64,000 nucleotides of DNA, from positions 1 to 64,000 of the forward strand of contig URXW01000003.1 in assembly GCA_900551995.1 (NCBI GenBank), in the 5' to 3' direction. Below are positions 59,552 to 64,000 of the stretch, one piece after another. The stretch comes from an uncultured Eubacteriales bacterium. Lineage in GTDB: Bacteria; Bacillota; Clostridia; Oscillospirales; Oscillospiraceae. The notes under the pieces were generated by a model. That model worked only from the letters and a program-made list of their open reading frames with translations. It was not told where the DNA came from and did no database searches. The position numbers and the translations under genes are program-made. How positions within the stretch are numbered: position 1 is the first letter of the stretch; each line of letters opens with the position of its first letter.

Positions 59552-60595
59552 TTACGCGAAGTAGTCGATCTGCATGGCGTGCTTGACCCTCGCCAGCGTG
59601 TCGGCGGCGGCGGCACGCGCCGCCTCGGTGCCCTGACGGAGCACCTCCATCACGTAGGCGGGATCCTTCGCCAGTTCTTCCCGGCGGGTGCGGATGGGCT
59701 CCAGCGTCTCCTGCAGGACGTTGTTCAGGAACTTTTTCACCTTCACGTCGCCCAGACCGCCCCGCTCATAGTGCGCCTTCAGCTCGCCCAGGTTGGCGTA
59801 GTCCGGCAGGTAGCGGGCGAAATGCTCGTCGGTGCAGAAGGCGTCCAGATACATAAAGACCGGGTTGCCCTCCGTCTGACCGGGGTCGGAGACCTGCAGG
59901 TGGTTGGGGTCGGTGAACATACCCATGACCTTGGTGCGGATGTCGTCGGGCTGGTCGGCCAGATAGATGCAGTTGCCCAGGGATTTGCTCATCTTCGCCT
60001 TGCCGTCGGTGCCGGGCAGACGCAGGCACGCCTCGTTGTCCGGCAGGAGGGCGGTGGGCTCCACCAGCGTCTCGCCGTACAGCTCGTTGAAGCGGCGGAC
60101 GATCTCGCGCGCCTGCTCCAGCATGGGCAGCTGATCCTCACCCACGGGGACGGTGTCCGCCATGAAGGCGGTGATGTCCGCCGTCTGGCTGACGGGGTAG
60201 GTCAAAAAGCCCATGGGGATGCTGTGATTGAAGCCGCGCAGCTGGATCTCCGCCTTGACGGTGGGGTTGCGCTCCAGACGCGCCAGCGTCACCAGATTCA
60301 TGTAGTAGAACGTCAGCTCCGTCAGCTCGCAGACCACGGACTGAATGAACATATGGCACTTCCGGGGGTCAAGACCGCACGCCATATAGTCCAGAGCCAC
60401 CTGCATGATGTTCTCACGCACCTTGCCGGGGTTGTCGAAGTTGTCGGTGAGAGCCTGCGCGTCGGCGATCATAAAGAACAGCTTCTCGAATTTGCCGCTG
60501 TTTTGCAGAATGACGCGGTTGCGGAGGGAGCCGACGTAGTGACCCACGTGCAGGCGTCCGGTGGGACGGTCGCCGGTGAGGATGATCTTACCCAT
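59552..60595 (-). CDS. trpS: Tryptophanyl-tRNA synthetase
   Basis: A 347-residue class I synthetase. HIGH-type motif GRLHVGHYVG (12-21) and KMSKS in GKAKMSKSLGN. Central EDQLPMLEQAREIVRRFNE binds Trp/ATP. ATG 60595 follows AAAGGAAACATCATC. It is preceded by a T-box leader with a UGG specifier, so it is induced when tRNA-Trp is uncharged. It is co-transcribed with the TrpB2 gene. Confidence 0.96.
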   Translation of the reverse strand: MGKIILTGDRPTGRLHVGHYVGSLRNRVILQNSGKFEKLFFMIADAQALTDNFDNPGKVRENIMQVALDYMACGLDPRKCHMFIQSVVCELTELTFYYMNLVTLARLERNPTVKAEIQLRGFNHSIPMGFLTYPVSQTADITAFMADTVPVGEDQLPMLEQAREIVRRFNELYGETLVEPTALLPDNEACLRLPGTDGKAKMSKSLGNCIYLADQPDDIRTKVMGMFTDPNHLQVSDPGQTEGNPVFMYLDAFCTDEHFARYLPDYANLGELKAHYERGGLGDVKVKKFLNNVLQETLEPIRTRREELAKDPAYVMEVLRQGTEAARAAAADTLARVKHAMQIDYFA

Positions 60596-60639
60596 GATGA
60601 TGTTTCCTTTCTGTATGACAATTATTTCTGTGACAATGA

Positions 60640-60917
60640 AAAAAAGTCTGTCCCATGGAATCTCCATGGGACAGACTGTGAAATACAAATCTGCGGTACC
60701 ACCCAAATTGGCAAAATGCCCGCTCTGCACGCACGATCATGCGCTCCGCCGGGATAACGGCCGCGGCTGCCGTCGGGTATTACTCGCCCTTGCAGGCTTT
60801 CTCCCCGCCCTCGTAAGTCCATTCACCGCACGTTCCGCTGCCGCGCTCCCACCGATGCGCCGCTCTCTGAAAGTTTCCTGTGCGATTACTCCTCTTACTC
60901 AACGGTTTCGGAATATG
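60640..60917 (-). ncRNA. T-box riboswitch, tryptophan specific
   Basis: On the minus strand the leader ends with the antiterminator bulge GGGTGGTACCGCAG (60691-60704), then the terminator stem AGTCTGTCCCATGG/CCATGGGACAGACT (60645-60676) with T run at 60641. Stem I carries the AGAGAG region and the specifier loop GTGAATGGACT with UGG (60819-60821), the Trp codon. Uncharged tRNA-Trp would bind and allow transcription of trpS and the TrpB2 gene. Extent at the 5' end is from the promoter. Confidence 0.93.
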
Positions 60918-60923
60918 GTCGCC

Positions 60924-60951
60924 ATTATAGCACCTTTTTTCCGGTTGTCAA
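60924..60951 (-). promoter_or_regulatory. Promoter of the trpS T-box transcript
   Basis: Minus strand TTGACA (60946-60951), 16 bases, TATAAT (60924-60929), directly before the T-box leader. Confidence 0.82.
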
Positions 60952-60962
60952 GAGGGAATTGC

Positions 60963-61832
60963 TCACAATGCCCGCAAAAATTCCGGCTTCAGGTCGCGGC
61001 GACCCTCCAGCGCGGCGGCGATCTGCCCCAGCAGCGCGTCCCGATCCCTGTTGAGGGTGCCCTTCAGCGTCAGGTAGTTGCTGGCGTGGTTGGCGCGGAA
61101 CACGGTGCCCTCGCTGTCCACATTTTGCAGGAAAAGCTCCGTCTCCTTCAGCACCTCCGGCGCCGTGAGCAGCGTGAAGCTGCCGTCCCGCACCCACTGC
61201 TCCAGCGGCGTGCCCGGCTCCACCATCAGCGTCAGCAGCCCCAGATAGTCGGGCTGGATCGCGCTGACCGCCTTGGCGGTGTCCACGGCGTGCTGACGCC
61301 ATTTGTCCACGCTGCCAAGACCGGAGATGGCGGTCACCGACAGGGCGAGGCCGCAGCGGCGCGCCTTCTGCCCGGCGGCGACGATCTCCGCGGCGGTGTG
61401 CCCCTTACGCATTTTTTCCAGCACCGCGTCGCAGCCGGATTCCAGCCCCATGTACACCATCTGCAAGCCCTTTTGCCGCAGGAGGCGCAAATCGTCCTCG
61501 CTCTTGATCTGCAGGCTGGTGGGGGAGGCGTAGCAGGTGACACGCTCACACTCCGGGAACAGACCGTACACCAGACCGAGAATGGACGCAAGGTCATCGG
61601 TTTTCCGCATGAGGGCGTCGCCGTCCGCCAGAAAGACGCGCTCCACCCGTCCGTAGACGCGGCGCGCCAGCTCGAAGTCCTCCCGGATCTCGTCCATGGG
61701 GCGCATGGCGAAGTGCTTGTCGTCGTACATATCGCAGAAGGCGCAGCGGTTGTGGCTGCACCCGTAGGTCACCTGCACGATGAGGCTGTACGCCTCGCTG
61801 GGCGGGCGGTAGACCTTTCCTTTATAACGCAT
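60963..61832 (-). CDS. Radical SAM protein with CX4CX2C cluster motif
   Basis: A 289-residue radical SAM protein. The motif is CSHNRCAFC (CX4CX2C) in VTYGCSHNRCAFCDMYDDKH, one residue longer than the common CX3CX2C. Then RVFLADGDALMRKTDDL, LGLVYGLFPECERVTCYASP, and QMVYMGLESGCDAVLEKMRKG follow. The same motif is, from memory, typical of a conserved family annotated only as radical SAM protein. AAAGGAGTTGATACC precedes ATG 61832. Function unknown. Confidence 0.85.
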   Translation of the reverse strand: MRYKGKVYRPPSEAYSLIVQVTYGCSHNRCAFCDMYDDKHFAMRPMDEIREDFELARRVYGRVERVFLADGDALMRKTDDLASILGLVYGLFPECERVTCYASPTSLQIKSEDDLRLLRQKGLQMVYMGLESGCDAVLEKMRKGHTAAEIVAAGQKARRCGLALSVTAISGLGSVDKWRQHAVDTAKAVSAIQPDYLGLLTLMVEPGTPLEQWVRDGSFTLLTAPEVLKETELFLQNVDSEGTVFRANHASNYLTLKGTLNRDRDALLGQIAAALEGRRDLKPEFLRAL

Positions 61833-61941
61833 GGTATCAACTCCTTTGGGTGCATTATGCCATATTCCGGGCGGTTTGAAAAGGGGTATATTCCGCATCA
61901 CCGTCACATAGGCTGGTACATCTCAACAAACGAGGTGTGCT

Positions 61942-62589
61942 ATGGAGCTGAATTATAACCGTTTGGAGCTGCGCGGCACGGCGGCGGACACGCCGGTGCT
62001 GTCCCACGTGAACCACGGCTGCGCCTTCTATCGCTTTACGCTGTGGGTGCCGCGCCTTTCGGGGCAGACGGACAAGCTGCCGGTCATCGTGCCGCGGTCG
62101 TTGCTGCTGCTGACGCCCGTGCAGCCGGGGGACACGGTACATATCACCGGGCAGCTGCGCTCGTTCAACAACAAGAGCGGACAGGGGAGCCGGCTGGTGA
62201 TCTCCGTGTTCGCCCAGACGCTGGTGCGGCAGGAGGGGGAGACGCTGAACCGCATCTGGCTCAGCGGCGTGCTGTGCAAGCAGCCCGTTCTGCGGCGGAC
62301 GCCGCTGGGGCGGGAGATCTGCGACATGATACTGGCGGTGAACCGGCGGTACGGACGGGCGGACTATCTGCCGTGCATTGCATGGGGCGCGGTGGCGCAG
62401 CAGGCGTCCCTCCTGCGAACCGGGGCGCGTCTGACGGCGGAGGGACGGGTGCAGAGCCGTATCTACGCCAAGACGGAAAACGGCGTTACCACCGACCGCA
62501 CCGCCTACGAGGTGTCCATCATGCGTCCGGCGGAGCGGGAGGAATTTCCGGACATGGCGGGAGAAAAGGGCGGATCCTGCCGATTCTGA
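61942..62589 (+). CDS. Protein with two SSB-like OB folds
   Basis: A 215-residue protein. Residues about 3-100 begin LNYNRLELRGTAADTPVLSH, and 102-205 begin NRIWLSGVLCKQPVLRRTP; both are OB-fold SSB-like (the second ends DRTAYEVSIMRP). It resembles single-stranded-DNA-binding proteins of the PriB/Ssb type but as a tandem fusion. The usual acidic SSB tail is absent (ends GEKGGSCRF). It may bind ssDNA as a dimer equal to a tetramer. GAGGTGTGCT precedes the ATG. Confidence 0.75.
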   Translation: MELNYNRLELRGTAADTPVLSHVNHGCAFYRFTLWVPRLSGQTDKLPVIVPRSLLLLTPVQPGDTVHITGQLRSFNNKSGQGSRLVISVFAQTLVRQEGETLNRIWLSGVLCKQPVLRRTPLGREICDMILAVNRRYGRADYLPCIAWGAVAQQASLLRTGARLTAEGRVQSRIYAKTENGVTTDRTAYEVSIMRPAEREEFPDMAGEKGGSCRF

Positions 62590-62591
62590 GG

Positions 62592-62620
62592 TTGCGAACG
62601 GGGCGGCGGTGTGGTAAAAT
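62592..62620 (+). promoter_or_regulatory. Promoter of the second MATE gene
   Basis: TTGCGA (62592-62597), 17 bases, TAAAAT (62615-62620), 38 bases before the ATG. Confidence 0.68.
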
Positions 62621-62658
62621 TTCTGTAAAGAAAGAGTTTAGCAAAGGAGAAGCCGCCC

Positions 62659-64000
62659 ATGCGCCATACGGGACATCTGCATCTGCCGTTCCACACGCAC
62701 CACCGCCCGGTGCGTTACGACGTGGACATGACCAAGGGCAGTATTTCACGGCACCTGATCAATTTCGCCCTGCCGCTGATGGTGGGGAACCTGTTTCAGC
62801 AGCTGTACAACATGGTGGACACGTGGGTGGTGGGGAACTACGTCAGCAACGAGGCGTTCTCCGCCGTGGGAACGGTGACGCCCATCATCAACACGCTTAT
62901 CGGCTTCTTTTTGGGGCTGTCCAGCGGCGCGGGCGTGGTCATCAGCCAGTATTACGGCGCACAGCGGGAGGAGAAGGTCAAGCAGGCGGTCCATACGTCG
63001 CTGCTGCTGACGCTGCTGCTGGGCGTGGTGTTCACCGTGGTGGGTATCGTGATGACGCCCATGATGCTGCGCCTGATGAAAACGCCGGCGGAGGTGGCTC
63101 CGGAGCAGACGGCGTATCTGACCATCTACTTCGCCGGGGTCATGGGGCTGCTGGTCTACAACATGGGCTCCGGTATCCTGCGGGCGGTGGGGGACTCCCG
63201 GCGTCCCTTCTATTTCTTGCTGGTGTCGGCGGTGCTGAACACGGGGCTGGATCTGCTGTTCGTGCTGCGCTTCGGCATGGGCGTGGAGGGCGTGGCGTAT
63301 GCCACCGTGATCGCCCAAGGCGTGTCGGCGGTGCTGACGCTGTGGGTGCTGGCACGGGCGGAGGGCAGCATCCGGCTGGAGCTGCGCTCACTGCGCCTGA
63401 CGTGGAGGGTGCTGCAGCAGATCATCGCCGTGGGGATCCCCGCCGCGCTGCAAATGGCGGTGACGGCGTTCTCCAACGTGTTCGTGCAGGGGTACATCAA
63501 CTATTTCGGCGCGGACTGTATGTCCGGCTGGACGGCGTACACGAAGGTGGATCAGCTGGTGATACTGCCGGTGCAGTCCATCGCCATGGCGGGCACCACC
63601 TTCGTGGGGCAGAATCTGGGCGTGGGCGACACGCCCCGCGCCAAGAAGGGCGTGCGGATAGCACTGTACCTCTCCTTCGCGGTGACGGCGGTGCTGCTGG
63701 TGCCGGTGCTGCTGCTGGCACCGGATCTGACGGCGTTCTTCAACAGCAAGGCGGAGGTGGTGTCCTACGGTGCGCTGCTGCTGCGGCTGCTGTCGCCCTT
63801 CTATTTCTTCTTCTGCATCAACCAGATCTACTCCGCCGCCCTGCGGGGCGCGGGCAACAGCCAGATGCCCATGTGGATCATGCTGGGCTCCTTCGTGGTG
63901 TTCCGCCAGATCTACCTGTACATCACGGCGCATTTCATCGCCAACGAGATCGTGCCTATCGCGCTGAGCTATCCCGCCGGGTGGTTCGTGTGCAGCGCGG
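62659..64000 (+). CDS. MATE-family efflux transporter, C-terminus cut by the window
   Basis: A partial reading frame of 447 codons that remains open to the window end. After a 34-residue His/Arg-rich tail (MRHTGHLHLPFHTHHRPVRY), the core begins LINFALPLMVGNLFQQLYNM and VDTWVVGNYVSNEAFSAVGT, typical of MATE. Start ATG 62659 follows AAAGGAGAAGCCGCCC. It lies on the opposite strand to the MATE gene at 54690 and is a second, divergent copy of the family. Substrate unknown. Confidence 0.9.
   Translation, partial: MRHTGHLHLPFHTHHRPVRYDVDMTKGSISRHLINFALPLMVGNLFQQLYNMVDTWVVGNYVSNEAFSAVGTVTPIINTLIGFFLGLSSGAGVVISQYYGAQREEKVKQAVHTSLLLTLLLGVVFTVVGIVMTPMMLRLMKTPAEVAPEQTAYLTIYFAGVMGLLVYNMGSGILRAVGDSRRPFYFLLVSAVLNTGLDLLFVLRFGMGVEGVAYATVIAQGVSAVLTLWVLARAEGSIRLELRSLRLTWRVLQQIIAVGIPAALQMAVTAFSNVFVQGYINYFGADCMSGWTAYTKVDQLVILPVQSIAMAGTTFVGQNLGVGDTPRAKKGVRIALYLSFAVTAVLLVPVLLLAPDLTAFFNSKAEVVSYGALLLRLLSPFYFFFCINQIYSAALRGAGNSQMPMWIMLGSFVVFRQIYLYITAHFIANEIVPIALSYPAGWFVCSA

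Overview
The window reads as part of a high-GC, strictly anaerobic, spore-forming Firmicute, most likely an Oscillospiraceae-type gut clostridium (relatives of Oscillibacter, Flavonifractor or Dysosmobacter). This rests on Shine-Dalgarno-led genes with sigma-A promoters, spore genes (spoVAD, spoVAE), a CtsR/McsA/ClpC locus, a T-box tRNA switch, oxygen-defence rubrerythrin and an [FeFe]-hydrogenase. The placement is an inference from gene content. The window looks chromosomal and mostly housekeeping, without a prophage, CRISPR array or insertion sequence.

Layout. 1-560: tRNA-Pro (minus) and two tRNA-Ser (plus). 0.6-3.5 kb: an ECF sigma factor, its membrane anti-sigma factor and a lipoprotein with overlapping ends, then a pyridoxal-kinase-like gene behind a structured leader. 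3.5-11.1 kb: ftsH (minus), rlmB, a P-type-ATPase-like membrane protein without the catalytic aspartate, and an EF-G paralogue with altered GTPase motifs. 11.2-12.9 kb: a PerR/Fur-like repressor with an operator at its promoter, rubrerythrin, and a small island of a 53-codon gene and a ribbon-helix-helix gene. 13-19.9 kb: a nucleoside scavenging block (deoC, deoD, BMP-type lipoprotein, ABC ATPase, two permeases). 20-23 kb: Na/phosphate cotransporter and prfB. 23-27.4 kb: an O-acylation cluster (DUF4358 lipoprotein, two DHHW proteins around an MBOAT acyltransferase).

27.5-34.5 kb: a structured dispersed repeat, a radical SAM enzyme, small unknowns, a sirtuin, an ArsC/Spx-like protein lacking its cysteine, a cation exporter, a cysteine-rich protein, and spoVAD-spoVAE behind a forespore-type promoter. 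34.5-37.1 kb: a copper ATPase that reads in frame into a CopZ-like chaperone, with a promoter, ribosome site and ATG for the chaperone embedded in the fusion linker. 37-42.7 kb: a large unknown membrane protein and ctsR-mcsA-clpC. 42.7-50.9 kb: second repeat copy, methionine gamma-lyase, RidA, a LysR regulator, lipoprotein, zinc-ribbon protein, glycerol kinase, lipase-like hydrolase and family 4 uracil-DNA glycosylase. 50.9-54.4 kb: an [FeFe]-hydrogenase with a NuoF-type iron-sulfur/GltD fusion partner. 54.7-64 kb: a MATE exporter, third repeat copy, archaeal-type proS, T-box-controlled trpS with a TrpB2-type gene, a second radical SAM protein, a tandem OB-fold protein and a second MATE exporter cut by the window end.

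The most interesting items are the CopA-CopZ read-through fusion with its internal promoter, the three-copy repeat whose hairpin shows a compensatory base change, the P-type pseudo-ATPase, the EF-G paralogue with altered G motifs, and the glutamate-synthase-linked hydrogenase pair.
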